Shown: piece by piece, positions 17,899 through 27,102 of the stretch
Numbering within the stretch: position 1 is the stretch's first letter
Layout: each line of letters begins with the position of its first letter
Assembly: GCF_900105055.1 (NCBI RefSeq)
Contig: NZ_FNTA01000004.1
Coordinates: 5,301,501-5,365,500 of the forward strand
Origin: Amycolatopsis lurida
Lineage (GTDB): Bacteria; Actinomycetota; Actinomycetes; Mycobacteriales; Pseudonocardiaceae
Direction of reading: 5' to 3'
Length of the DNA: 64,000 nucleotides
The notes under the pieces: model-generated
Database searches by the model: none
Told to the model about the DNA's origin: nothing
What the model saw: the letters and a program-made list of their open reading frames with translations, nothing else
Translations under genes and position numbers: made by a program

Positions 17899-18177
17899 TT
17901 ATGGGCGGTAGTTGCTGGGCGTGACGCCGCTCTTCGAGTCGGCCTCGTGCGAAGTACCCTTCGGCACGGCGGACAGCTCGGAGCCGTCGACGCAGCCGCC
18001 GACGAGTTCGATGTGGTTGTCGTGCCGGATGTACTGGCCCGGATCCACGCAACCGGCGCGGTCGACCGTGTAGACGGCGGCGCCGGTCAGCAGCGCGGCC
18101 GAAGTGAGAGCCAGCACGACCGGGAGCATCCCGGCGGAGCGGGTCGCCCGGACCCTGCCGATGTTCCCCCGTGCCAT
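17899..18177 (-). CDS. small membrane-anchored protein, unknown
   Basis: The 92-residue product starts at ATG 18177 with GGGAGCGCAC before it. It has a basic N-terminus (about residues 1-15), one hydrophobic helix (about 18-38) and a short outer domain with two cysteines (RAGCVDPGQYI and VGGCVDGSE) that could form one disulfide. I do not recognise the family. It is the last gene on the strand of the type VII toxin cassette, 109 bases after the third immunity gene, and could belong to that transcription unit, but this is only positional. Confidence 0.6.
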   Translation of the reverse strand: MARGNIGRVRATRSAGMLPVVLALTSAALLTGAAVYTVDRAGCVDPGQYIRHDNHIELVGGCVDGSELSAVPKGTSHEADSKSGVTPSNYRP

Positions 18178-18286
18178 GTGCGCTCCCTGGTCGCCTTCGC
18201 CGCCGTCGTCAAGAGTACCCGGACCGTGAACTTGTCACGTGACGTATCCGTCAGGTGGCATCATCCGGCCGTGAAATCGGCGAGTC

Positions 18287-19153
18287 CTAAGTGGACGGTT
18301 GGCCGGTGATCGCGGCGACCGCGAGTGCGCGTTCGGGCTCTCCGACCTCCGGCGGGGTGAACCGTAGCGCCCGGATGTGGCCGAGCAACTCGGGATCGGG
18401 CGCCACGTCGTGCTCGCGTAGGTAGTAGGCGACCGCACCCGGCCAGTACCACCGGCCGTCCGTGCGGAAGTTCAACGGCACCAGCGGTTCCCGGTCGGGA
18501 TCGAAGGCGTCGGCGTCGTAGCTCCGTGACGCCAGCACGACCGGGGCGGCGTCGAGATACGCCAGCACGCGATCCCGCTCGGCCGGGGAAAGCGGCTCAC
18601 GGTTCACCACCGGGCGTCCGGACTCGTCGAGACCGTCGTAGACGCGGGGCGACTTCAGCGCCTCCGGGGTCTCGGCGAGCGGAGTCGCCACCGAAGGCGC
18701 GGTCGCCGGCACGACGTCGAGCCCGGCGCGCTGCCGCAGCCACGGCGGGATGCTCTCCTCGGCGCGCGGGAAGAAACGCAGTTCGTCCTGGAAGCCGATC
18801 GGAGGCGGCGCCTGCCGCCACGGCGGCTCCACATCCGCGAGGAAGTCCGTACTGAGCACGGTCGCCGAGCCGTAGACCAGGATCGCGCTCAGCCAGGTCC
18901 CGCGGCCGGGCTGGTACATCCCCGCCCGCAGGTTCCCGAGCAATTGCACGGCATCCGGGCTCGGCTGTGCCGGTCGCGGCAGACCGTCCGGACCGGTGAC
19001 GAGCAGGTCGACCTCGACATGCCTGCCCGCCGCCCGGTATTCGACGCGCATCTGCTGCCAGCCAGGCGGCAGCGGTGTGGCGAGGGCATGGCCGATCTGC
19101 CAGACGAGCTGCTGTTGCTGCTGCTGGTTCAACGGCACCTGTGGTCGGCTCAT
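18287..19153 (-). CDS. YezG-like immunity protein with C-terminal extension
   Basis: The 288-residue product has an N-terminal 125-residue region like the two upstream genes: LPPGWQQMRVEYR, LRAGMYQPGRGTWLSAILV, and a final FFPRAEESIPPWLRQR. This is the YezG/DUF600-like immunity pattern. A linker (about 125-170) leads to a second domain of about 115 residues with SPAERDRVLAYLDAAPVV and TDGRWYWPGAVAYYLREH, which I cannot name. The start is ATG 19153 after GAGGGGAC. It is 28 bases below the second immunity gene and so is in the same operon. The extension may widen immunity specificity or contact the secretion apparatus; this is inference. Confidence 0.65.
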   Translation of the reverse strand: MSRPQVPLNQQQQQQLVWQIGHALATPLPPGWQQMRVEYRAAGRHVEVDLLVTGPDGLPRPAQPSPDAVQLLGNLRAGMYQPGRGTWLSAILVYGSATVLSTDFLADVEPPWRQAPPPIGFQDELRFFPRAEESIPPWLRQRAGLDVVPATAPSVATPLAETPEALKSPRVYDGLDESGRPVVNREPLSPAERDRVLAYLDAAPVVLASRSYDADAFDPDREPLVPLNFRTDGRWYWPGAVAYYLREHDVAPDPELLGHIRALRFTPPEVGEPERALAVAAITGQPST

Positions 19154-19180
19154 GTCCCCTCACTCACGCGACTGACGAAC

Positions 19181-19636
19181 TCACTGGGGCTGGGCACCCG
19201 AGGCGGCCAGACCGCGTTTGAACCAGTCCGGCATGTACTCCTCGCCGCGGGGGAACCGTTCCTGCTCCAGCGCGAACTCGTCCGGGGACGGGTACGGCTG
19301 GAAGTCGGGCTCGTTCTGCCAGTTGTACTGCACCCGGAATCGCGACGGAGGTTCGATGACGAGCCTGGCCGAGAACCAGGTTCCTTCGCCGTCCTGGTAC
19401 ATCCCGCCGCGCAGGCGCTGGAACATGCGCCACGTCTCGACGGACGGTTCCCACACCTGATAAGTGCCGTTCGGGTCGAGCACGCCGACCGCGACGTCGA
19501 TGTTCTTGCCGACCACCCGGTAGTCCAGCACCACCTCACGCCAGCCCGGCGGCAGCGCACCGACCACGGACAAGGTGATCTCGCCCAGAAGCTCGTTCTG
19601 GGCGATGGGGTCGAGCTGAGGCCATTGAGCAGCCAT
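19181..19636 (-). CDS. YezG-like immunity protein
   Basis: ATG 19636 is chosen because AGGAGG lies 10 bases upstream (GAGGAGGTTTTACCGG), giving 151 residues; an ATG at 19660 has none. The sequence carries ALPPGWREVVLDYRVVG, MYQDGEGTWFSARLVIE, QYNWQNEPDF and RFPRGEEYMPDWF, nearly the same skeleton as the adjacent 146-residue protein. YezG of Bacillus subtilis neutralises the nuclease tip of the LXG toxin YeeF; the family link here is by pattern and by the matching nuclease type of the upstream toxin. No signal peptide: it acts in the cytoplasm. Confidence 0.7.
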   Translation of the reverse strand: MAAQWPQLDPIAQNELLGEITLSVVGALPPGWREVVLDYRVVGKNIDVAVGVLDPNGTYQVWEPSVETWRMFQRLRGGMYQDGEGTWFSARLVIEPPSRFRVQYNWQNEPDFQPYPSPDEFALEQERFPRGEEYMPDWFKRGLAASGAQPQ

Positions 19637-19699
19637 CCGGTAAAACCTCCTCGTGGTCACCGCCTCGGTAGCGGCGACCCATCATGGCACGGTGCGGGT

Positions 19700-20140
19700 T
19701 CAGGCCGGTGTTTCCCGTTCCTGCTCCAGTTGTACGCCTTGGGCGACCAAATCCCGCAACCACTGCGGCACGTGTTCCTCGTTCCGCGGGAAGGCTTCCA
19801 GGTCGCGGGTGAAGGTGGTCGGATGCAACGGCGGCCACCAGTTCGGGTCTTCGTCGAAGTTGAACGTGAACTCGGGTGCCGCACCGGACGTCAGCACGAG
19901 CTTCGCCGAGAACCACGTTCCGCGACCTGGTTCGTACATCCGGGTCCGCAGTTCGCGGAAACCGCCGCGCACCGCGGCGGGCAGGTCGATGTCACCGCTC
20001 CGCCCGTCGGCCAGCCGGATCTCCGTGGCGTAGTCGTAGGCCAGCACGGTCGCGGACACGGTGAGGCTGATCTTCGCCCAGCCGTCCGGCGCGGCCTCCG
20101 TCAGCGCGGACGCGATACCGGTGGTCAGCTCGTCCGTCAT
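19700..20140 (-). CDS. YezG-like immunity protein, cognate to the adjacent toxin
   Basis: The 146-residue product begins at ATG 20140, which overlaps the toxin stop (ATGA), so synthesis is translationally coupled to the toxin. It has APDGWAKISLTVSATV, MYEPGRGTWFSAKLVLTSG, FTFNFDEDPNWWPPLHP and FPRNEEHVPQWLRDLV, the pattern of YezG/DUF600 immunity proteins. The protein is acidic and lacks a signal peptide, as expected for a cytosolic nuclease inhibitor. Direct overlap with the toxin makes it the primary immunity gene; the two downstream copies are probably duplicates. Confidence 0.75.
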   Translation of the reverse strand: MTDELTTGIASALTEAAPDGWAKISLTVSATVLAYDYATEIRLADGRSGDIDLPAAVRGGFRELRTRMYEPGRGTWFSAKLVLTSGAAPEFTFNFDEDPNWWPPLHPTTFTRDLEAFPRNEEHVPQWLRDLVAQGVQLEQERETPA

Positions 20141-23100
20141 GAGTTCGCTCCGTAATGGGTGTCCGGGCCGTAATTGACCTTGGAAGGATCATTCGGGAAG
20201 TCGCGTTGCCTGGTCACCCGCGACACCTCGACCGGCCCGGGGAGAAGCTCACCCCGACTGTCGACCGCGTAGACGACTTCCTGCCAGCGCATGGTCACGT
20301 TCTCCGGGATGCCGTTGCTGTCGCCTTCCATCCGGACCTGATAGTTCTCGATCTTCTGGCCGGGCACGTCGGCGAACTTGCCCAGCTCCGCCTCTTGCGC
20401 CCGCCAGGACGCGTCATGGATCCAGCCGTCCTTGTAGTGGCCACTGTTGGAAGCGGCCATCTGCGGATGCATGTTGACGTATTCGCCCGGGCCACCCATC
20501 TCATGCGCCGAGAAATGCCCGCCCGCCCATTCGACGTGCGCGTACTTGTCTTGGTACACCGGGTGATCCTGGTAGGCCGCCTTGCCTTCCTTGCCCGACC
20601 TGCCCTGCGACGTGTCGTCGCGGAAGTCGTCGTGTTTCCCCTTGAAGACCGGATCGCCGGTCATCGCGCTCGGCTTCCCGTTGTCACCGACTTCGAAGGT
20701 CCAGTGCTTGCTCGGGTCGTGGAAGTTGGGGACCCGGTACTGCGTGTTGGGCTGCAGGGGGTAGCGCAGGTCGGGGTTGTGGAAGGGCTTCGACGTCGGC
20801 AGCGTCGTCTCGACGTGCGTCACCCTGCCGGTGTCGTCGGTGAAGAACCGGCTGGTGGCACCGTTCTTGTACTCCACCTTGTACTCGGCGTTCATCGCCA
20901 GCGGCTTTTCCCCGCGCAGAGCCTGCGGAACCCCTTCGGGATCCGGCTGGCGGTTCCGGGTGCGCGGGTGGACGTCCTCGATGACCTTGGGCGAGTCGAT
21001 CGGATCGTGCCCGCCGCCCACACGATCCCGCGGCCCCGAGAAGTCCGAGTCGGCCCCGCGGTCCCAGGTGGCGAACCGCTCGTTGAACTCCGGCGAGTCG
21101 CGGCTGATCGTCCGGGGCTTGGGAACGTCGTCGTACGGCGGATGACCGGCGTCGTCGCCGTCGCCGCGGCTCTGGGCGCTGTCGGCGTCCACGTCCTGCT
21201 TGTCCGCGTGCGAGGTGTCCGGGGTGAAGCCGTCGTCGCTCGCCCGGCGGGCGGTGCCGTCGGGGCTGTGGACGTCCCATTCGCCGTTCGGCGGGATCTT
21301 GGGCCGGGGGCGCCCGTCGGGGCCGATCTCGTAGTCGGACGAGAAGACGCGGCCGTTCGAGTCGGTCCACGCCGGCTTGCTCGGCGCCATCACCTCGGTG
21401 TCGAGTTCCCGCGACAGGCGGCGTGCGAAGTCGTTCGAGCCGGCGTCGCAGCCGATGAGGCGGATCGGGCGGCCGTCGTAATCCCCGTTGCGCCGCAGGA
21501 TGTCCGCGAACTCTTCCGGGGTGTAGGTGCGGTTGCCGATACGGGCGTGCCCGTCCGGCGTGACGTGCACGTCGACGGTGTAGCGGCCGTCCGGATCCGG
21601 CTGGACCCGGTGCGGCAGGTCGCCCATGTCCGAGTCGCCGCGGTGGTACGAGCTGCCCGCAGGAGTGCTCTCGGAATGCCGTTGGTTGACCTCGTCCGGC
21701 GTGAGCGGACGATCCGGCTCGCCGTCGGGCGCGCGGTCGTGCGGTGTGCCGTCGGGATGACCGTTCGGGTCCTGGCGCAGTCCGTGCCCGTCGGGGCCGT
21801 GACCGTCCGGCGAATGCGGCGGCCCGGAATGCCCACCGGGGCCGCGGCCGCCCGGACCGGTGTTGCCGGGACCCGTGCCGCCGGGCCGGTTGCCGGGGCC
21901 GTGCGTGCCCGGCGCGCCGGTGTGCGGCTGGGCGCCGGGACCGAAGTCGTTGCCCCGGGCGACCGGCTGAGGCTGGTTCGGCCGTCCGCCGGGACCGGTC
22001 TGGCCGGGACCGCGGCTGGGGCCGGTGTGGGTGTCGGGTGTGCGGGGGGCGTTCGTGTCCGGGGTGCGCGGAGAACCGGGCGTTCCCGTCCAGCCGCCAC
22101 CCTGCGGCCTGCCGCCGGGCGAACCCGGGGTGCCGCCGGGCGTGCCACCCGGAGCGCCTTGCGGAGGCATACCGCCGGTCATCGGCTGGCCCTGCGGCGG
22201 GACACCGTGCGAGGCGTCGCCACCGGGACCGCCGCGCTGCGAAGGCAGGTGGGACGGGCCGGCGTCGCCGAGTCGCGGTGCCGTGGGCGCGGTGCCGCTG
22301 GTCGTCGTTCCGCTGTCGGTCGGCCGGGTGGGGCTGCCGCCGTCGTTGCCGCCGTGGTGGCCGGGCGACGGGTCGGACCGAGGGGTGGGCGAGCCGCCAC
22401 CGTCACCGCCGTGTGTCCGGGGCGAGCCGCCGCCGTCGCCGGCGTGGCTGGACGAGCCGCCGGTGTCCGCGCGGGTGTGTGGTGCCGGGGAGCCGCCGTC
22501 GGGAGTGTGGCTCGGGGAGCCTGTGTCCGTCCGTGTGTGTGGTGCGGGCGAACCGCCGTCGGGAGTGTGGCTCGGGGAACCTCCGCTGTCCGTCCGCGTG
22601 TGCGGAGCGGGCGAGCCGCCGTCAGGGTTGTGGTTCGGGGAGCCGCCGGCGTCAGTGCGGGTGTGTGGTGCGGGGGAGCCGCCGTCGGGAGTGTGGCTGG
22701 GCGAGCCGCCGGTGTCCGTCCGCGTGTGCGGGGCGGGCGATCCGCCGGTGTCCGCGCGGTTCGGGGTGGGCGAACCGCCATCTGACGCGCGGTTCGGGGT
22801 GGCGGAATCTCCAGGAGCGCCACCGTCGGACCGGGTGTGCGGCGTCGACGTGTCGGAACGGGCGGTGCTGGGGGAACCATCACCGCCGGCGGGATTTCCG
22901 TCCGAAGTGGACGGTCCGTCGCCGGTACGGTTGGGGGAGCCGCCGTCGGAGCGGGGGGACGAGCCGCCACCGTCTCCGCCACGAGTGGTGTTCGACGGGG
23001 TGTCTCCGCTGGATCCGCCGTTCGAGCCCGAACCGCTGGTGTCTCCGCCGGAGCCGTCGTTGGGACCGCTGTCGGTATCGCCGGAATTGCCGCCGGAGCC

Positions 23101-24162
23101 GTCGTTGGGACCGCTGTCGGTATCGCCCGAGTTGCCCCCGGAGTTGTCGCCGTTGGAGCCGCTGCCGGAACCGTCGCCACTGCCGGAACCTGAGCCGTCG
23201 CCGTCCGGGCCGTCGCCGGAACCTGAGCCGTCGCCGTCCGGGCCGTCGCCGGAGCCCGAGCCGCCACCGCCGGTCCCGCCGGATCCGCCGCCGCTGCCGC
23301 CGCGCTGGACGAACCCGCCCGGCTTGATGTTCTTGGTGTTGATGACGTCGAGGCCGGTGACCTTGCCCGCGATCTTGCCGAAGATCTTGATGATCTTCTC
23401 GAAGACGTCGACCAGTTTGCCCAGCAGCGGCGAGACCCGCCGCATCGCGTCGCAGAGTTCCTTGAGCTTGTCGGCGATCTTCGCGGCCCACTTGGCGATC
23501 GCGGTGACGGCCTGCGCGACCACCACGGGGGTGCCGAAGCCCAGGGAGAACACCGTCTCCATGACCCATGCGATGAGCTTGCCGACCGCGTCCGCGATCA
23601 GCTGGCGGATGAACTCGCGGACGAACGCGACGATCTCGCCGAAGATCATCACGACGGTGCTGATCCCGCCCGCGACCGTCGCCGCGCCGCTGATCGCCTC
23701 GGCCTGTTCCGCGGCCTGCTTGCGGTACTGGTCGGCCGCGTCGCCCGTCCAGCCGGACGTGCCGTTCTTGACCGCGTTCGAGAACTCGACCTGGGTGTCT
23801 TCCAGTTTCTTGGCGACGTTGCCCCAGGTTTCGGAGTATGACTGGATGACCGGCGGATCGCCGGCGACCGCGTCCAGCATGTCCTTCAGCGGCTGCATGT
23901 GTTCCATCAGGAACGACGCCACCGACGACATCAGGTAGCCGAACGGGTCGATCGCGGCGCTGGCCATCTCGCCGGCGAGGCTCAGCACACCGAGCCCGCC
24001 ACCGATCCAGTCACCGTTCGAGATGCCGTTGAAGGCGTCCATGGCCGACTCGGCGACGCCGATGCCCGCCGCGTAGCCGTACTCGCTGTTCCCTGCCGTC
24101 AGCGGTCCGGGGCCGTCGCCATCGGTCGGTGCCTTCGCGACGAGCGGGTTTCCCTCGGGCAT
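20137..24162 (-). CDS. type VII polymorphic toxin with C-terminal NS_2-type endonuclease
   Basis: The 1341-residue protein has a helical WXG100-like head (about residues 20-280, with WTG at 138-140). A Gly/Ser/Asp/Pro-rich stalk follows (about 285-800), including acidic GSGDGPDGDG repeats and five 21-residue SPAPHTRTD repeats (about 467-570). A globular domain lies at about 855-960, with His866 in DVHVTPDGH and Cys905 in LIGCDAGS. The C-terminal 255 residues look like DNA/RNA non-specific endonuclease family NS_2: EWAGGHFSAHEMGGPG with His1216, Asn1230 in YVNMHPQMA and Asn1239 in SNSGHY. The gene overlaps the EspC-like gene upstream (TGATG) and the immunity gene downstream (ATGA). It is likely exported by an ESX system encoded elsewhere to kill or inhibit competitors. 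Confidence 0.8.
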   Translation of the reverse strand: MPEGNPLVAKAPTDGDGPGPLTAGNSEYGYAAGIGVAESAMDAFNGISNGDWIGGGLGVLSLAGEMASAAIDPFGYLMSSVASFLMEHMQPLKDMLDAVAGDPPVIQSYSETWGNVAKKLEDTQVEFSNAVKNGTSGWTGDAADQYRKQAAEQAEAISGAATVAGGISTVVMIFGEIVAFVREFIRQLIADAVGKLIAWVMETVFSLGFGTPVVVAQAVTAIAKWAAKIADKLKELCDAMRRVSPLLGKLVDVFEKIIKIFGKIAGKVTGLDVINTKNIKPGGFVQRGGSGGGSGGTGGGGSGSGDGPDGDGSGSGDGPDGDGSGSGSGDGSGSGSNGDNSGGNSGDTDSGPNDGSGGNSGDTDSGPNDGSGGDTSGSGSNGGSSGDTPSNTTRGGDGGGSSPRSDGGSPNRTGDGPSTSDGNPAGGDGSPSTARSDTSTPHTRSDGGAPGDSATPNRASDGGSPTPNRADTGGSPAPHTRTDTGGSPSHTPDGGSPAPHTRTDAGGSPNHNPDGGSPAPHTRTDSGGSPSHTPDGGSPAPHTRTDTGSPSHTPDGGSPAPHTRADTGGSSSHAGDGGGSPRTHGGDGGGSPTPRSDPSPGHHGGNDGGSPTRPTDSGTTTSGTAPTAPRLGDAGPSHLPSQRGGPGGDASHGVPPQGQPMTGGMPPQGAPGGTPGGTPGSPGGRPQGGGWTGTPGSPRTPDTNAPRTPDTHTGPSRGPGQTGPGGRPNQPQPVARGNDFGPGAQPHTGAPGTHGPGNRPGGTGPGNTGPGGRGPGGHSGPPHSPDGHGPDGHGLRQDPNGHPDGTPHDRAPDGEPDRPLTPDEVNQRHSESTPAGSSYHRGDSDMGDLPHRVQPDPDGRYTVDVHVTPDGHARIGNRTYTPEEFADILRRNGDYDGRPIRLIGCDAGSNDFARRLSRELDTEVMAPSKPAWTDSNGRVFSSDYEIGPDGRPRPKIPPNGEWDVHSPDGTARRASDDGFTPDTSHADKQDVDADSAQSRGDGDDAGHPPYDDVPKPRTISRDSPEFNERFATWDRGADSDFSGPRDRVGGGHDPIDSPKVIEDVHPRTRNRQPDPEGVPQALRGEKPLAMNAEYKVEYKNGATSRFFTDDTGRVTHVETTLPTSKPFHNPDLRYPLQPNTQYRVPNFHDPSKHWTFEVGDNGKPSAMTGDPVFKGKHDDFRDDTSQGRSGKEGKAAYQDHPVYQDKYAHVEWAGGHFSAHEMGGPGEYVNMHPQMAASNSGHYKDGWIHDASWRAQEAELGKFADVPGQKIENYQVRMEGDSNGIPENVTMRWQEVVYAVDSRGELLPGPVEVSRVTRQRDFPNDPSKVNYGPDTHYGANS
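22450..22760 (-). repeat. 63-bp tandem repeats coding the toxin stalk
   Basis: About five units encode variants of GGSPAPHTRTDTGGSPSHTPD (20-21 residues). One unit lacks a glycine and another has SSSHAGDG. Copies differ by synonymous changes, so this is an old coding repeat and not a recent slippage. It forms a Pro/His/Gly-rich linker between the secretion head and the processed tip. Confidence 0.8.
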
Positions 24163-24476
24163 CAGTCAGGTACCTGCACGTTCTTGAATTCGGCGGCGAA
24201 GTTCTCGTCCTGCGTCTGGTAGGCGTTCGACGCGGACCGCACGTTGTTCGCCACCGCCATCGCGGCCTCGACGGCCTTGTTCAGCGCGTTGATGCCGAAC
24301 TCCTCGACCGGGTCGAGCATCATCCGGAACGGCTGGCAGATGATGCCGTACGCGTCGGTCGGCATGCTCACCTGCTGCGCGGCGTCGACCGCCGTGCGCA
24401 GGCCGTCGGCGATGCCGTCGATCTGCTTGGCGTGCGCGTCGAGGTCGGCGCCGAGCTCATAACCCTTGCCTGCCAT
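24162..24476 (-). CDS. EspC-like type VII secretion partner
   Basis: The 104-residue acidic protein starts at ATG 24476, preceded by GGGGAG. It is helical, with the layout of the EspC/DUF2580 family: a first helix (residues 5-35, LGADLDAHAKQIDGIADGL), a turn with YGIICQPF, and a second helix with ALNKAVEAAMAVANNVRSAS, ending in a short tail. In mycobacteria EspC is co-secreted with EspA by ESX-1, and similar small proteins precede WXG toxins across actinobacteria. The start/stop overlap with the toxin argues that it is the toxin's secretion partner or chaperone. Confidence 0.8.
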   Translation of the reverse strand: MAGKGYELGADLDAHAKQIDGIADGLRTAVDAAQQVSMPTDAYGIICQPFRMMLDPVEEFGINALNKAVEAAMAVANNVRSASNAYQTQDENFAAEFKNVQVPD

Positions 24477-24508
24477 GGTTTCTCCCCTCTACCAGGCCGG
24501 ATGGACGT

Positions 24509-25066
24509 CTACGAAAGGATGCTGCCGCCGAACTCGTCGTCATCGTCGTCCTGTGTGCGGCGGCGGCGTGGGATCGGCTTCGGCTGAGGTGGATTCTGAG
24601 GCGAGTTCGCCTGCGCCGGCGGCGTCGGGGGCTCTTCCTCTTCCGGCCCGAAGCGGTGGTGCCGCTCGGGAACCGGCGGGGTGAGGTTCTCCTCCGGCGG
24701 GGCTTCCGGGAAGGTGCTCTGCGCCTCCGCGATGACCCGGTTCGCCGTCTCGTCGGTGGTTCCGACCGTCTCGGCCATCGCCGCCTGCAGCAGCTCTGGG
24801 ATCCGGGACTGCGCGAGCTGGACGAGGCGCATGACCTGCGAAGAGACCTCCGCCATCCGTTTGCCGCTCGCGGCTTCGGAGATGACCAGGTTCGTGAGCA
24901 GGCCCTTCGAGTCGATCGTGACCTCGATGGTGTTGTCCTTCGACCGCTCGGTCACGGTCTGGCCCTGCATGCGGGCGGCCATCGCCTGATAGCGCGCGGC
25001 GGTCTCCTGGATCTGCTTCGTCCAGTTGTCCACCATTCGTTCGCTGGCGTCGACGTTGTCCGGCAT
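24509..25066 (-). CDS. YbaB/EbfC-like protein of a type VII locus
   Basis: The 185-residue product has an N-terminal coiled helix (residues 1-45), then a YbaB-like beta region (DNTIEVTIDSKGLLTNLVIS, about 44-63) and a C-terminal helix with RLVQLAQSRIPELLQAAMAE. The last 70 residues are acidic and proline-rich. YbaB/EbfC proteins are small nucleoid-associated factors; the versions next to ESX substrates in actinobacteria resemble EspG-independent cassette leaders and may act as chaperones instead. It is 32 bases upstream of the EspC-like gene and is the first gene of the toxin operon. Function beyond this is not known. Confidence 0.75.
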   Translation of the reverse strand: MPDNVDASERMVDNWTKQIQETAARYQAMAARMQGQTVTERSKDNTIEVTIDSKGLLTNLVISEAASGKRMAEVSSQVMRLVQLAQSRIPELLQAAMAETVGTTDETANRVIAEAQSTFPEAPPEENLTPPVPERHHRFGPEEEEPPTPPAQANSPQNPPQPKPIPRRRRTQDDDDDEFGGSILS

Positions 25067-25200
25067 CGGGACCCTTCCAAAAGCTGCGTGCTGACGTCTT
25101 CACACTGACGGTCCGAAGAAGCCTTCGGTTCCGGAGTGCTCGAAGTTTAGTTCCCGTCCGGTGTACCACCCAGCGCCGACGAAGTCGGCCCCATCACGCA

Positions 25201-25247
25201 GTGAAAGGGCCCCTCACCACACGAAGTGCGATGAAGAGCCCTTTCAC
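25201..25247. terminator. hairpin between toxin operon promoter and hppD end
   Basis: GTGAAAGGGC (25201-25210) and GCCCTTTCAC (25238-25247) pair around a 27-base loop. It lies downstream of nothing on the plus strand and upstream of the toxin operon, but 59 bases past the hppD stop on the minus strand is on the other side; thus it may insulate the toxin operon or be a dispersed repeat. The arm continues as GGGCCCCTCAC, again a quasi-palindrome. Confidence 0.45.
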
Positions 25248-25306
25248 GCCTTGCGAACTGCCGGGGTCAGAGGTTGCCTCGGCGCCGCGCCCATGGCGCC
25301 TCGCCG

Positions 25307-26600
<1,294 letters not shown>

Positions 26601-26628
26601 TGGACAACCTGTGTAGGAGGTAGGCCCG

Positions 26629-27102
26629 ATGTCGGAAGCACTCGACGCGCTGGACGCGCGGCTGCTGCTGTTGCTCACCGACTCGCCCCGGCTCGGCGTG
26701 CTCGAATGCGCCCGCCGCCTCGGTGTCGCGCGGGGCACCGTGCAGGCCAGGCTGGACCGGCTGACCGAACGCGGCATCCTCGGTGGCTTCCCGCCCGAAC
26801 TCGACCTCGCGGCGATGGGGTACGGCCTCACCGCGTTCGCCGTCCTCGAGATCGCGCAGGGCCGCCGGGCCGAGGTCGCCGAGGCGCTGTCCGCGATCGA
26901 CGAGGTGTGCGAGGTCTACGCGACGACCGGCCAGGGCGACCTTTTCGTGCGGATGGTGGCGCGCAACAACGACGACCTGCAACGTGTGGTCGACGAGGTG
27001 GTCGGCGCGCCGTACGTGCGGCGGACGTCGACGTCGATCGCGTTGTCGACGCCGGTTCCGCCGCGCGTACGGCCGCTGCTGGAACGGCTGGCGCGGAGCT
27101 AG
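26629..27102 (+). CDS. Lrp/AsnC family transcriptional regulator
   Basis: ATG 26629 follows TAGGAGGT by 8 bases. The 157-residue protein has an N-terminal winged helix (ARRLGVARGTVQARLDRLTERGIL, of which GVARGTVQARLDRL is the recognition helix, about residues 30-44) and a C-terminal RAM domain with VYATTGQGDLFVRMVARNN (GQGDL is the effector-loop signature). Lrp regulators oligomerise and respond to amino acids. Divergence from hppD suggests control of tyrosine catabolism. Its stop overlaps that of the convergent metallo-hydrolase by 4 bases. Confidence 0.9.
   Translation: MSEALDALDARLLLLLTDSPRLGVLECARRLGVARGTVQARLDRLTERGILGGFPPELDLAAMGYGLTAFAVLEIAQGRRAEVAEALSAIDEVCEVYATTGQGDLFVRMVARNNDDLQRVVDEVVGAPYVRRTSTSIALSTPVPPRVRPLLERLARS

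Noticed and set aside
22450-22760. CRISPR-like array of 63-bp repeats
   Set aside because: Units are contiguous and in frame inside the toxin gene; there are no unique spacers and no cas genes.
20155-22785. Long plus-strand frames opposite the toxin gene
   Set aside because: Arg/Gly/Val-rich, repeat-driven shadow of the toxin stalk; no ribosome site or domain.
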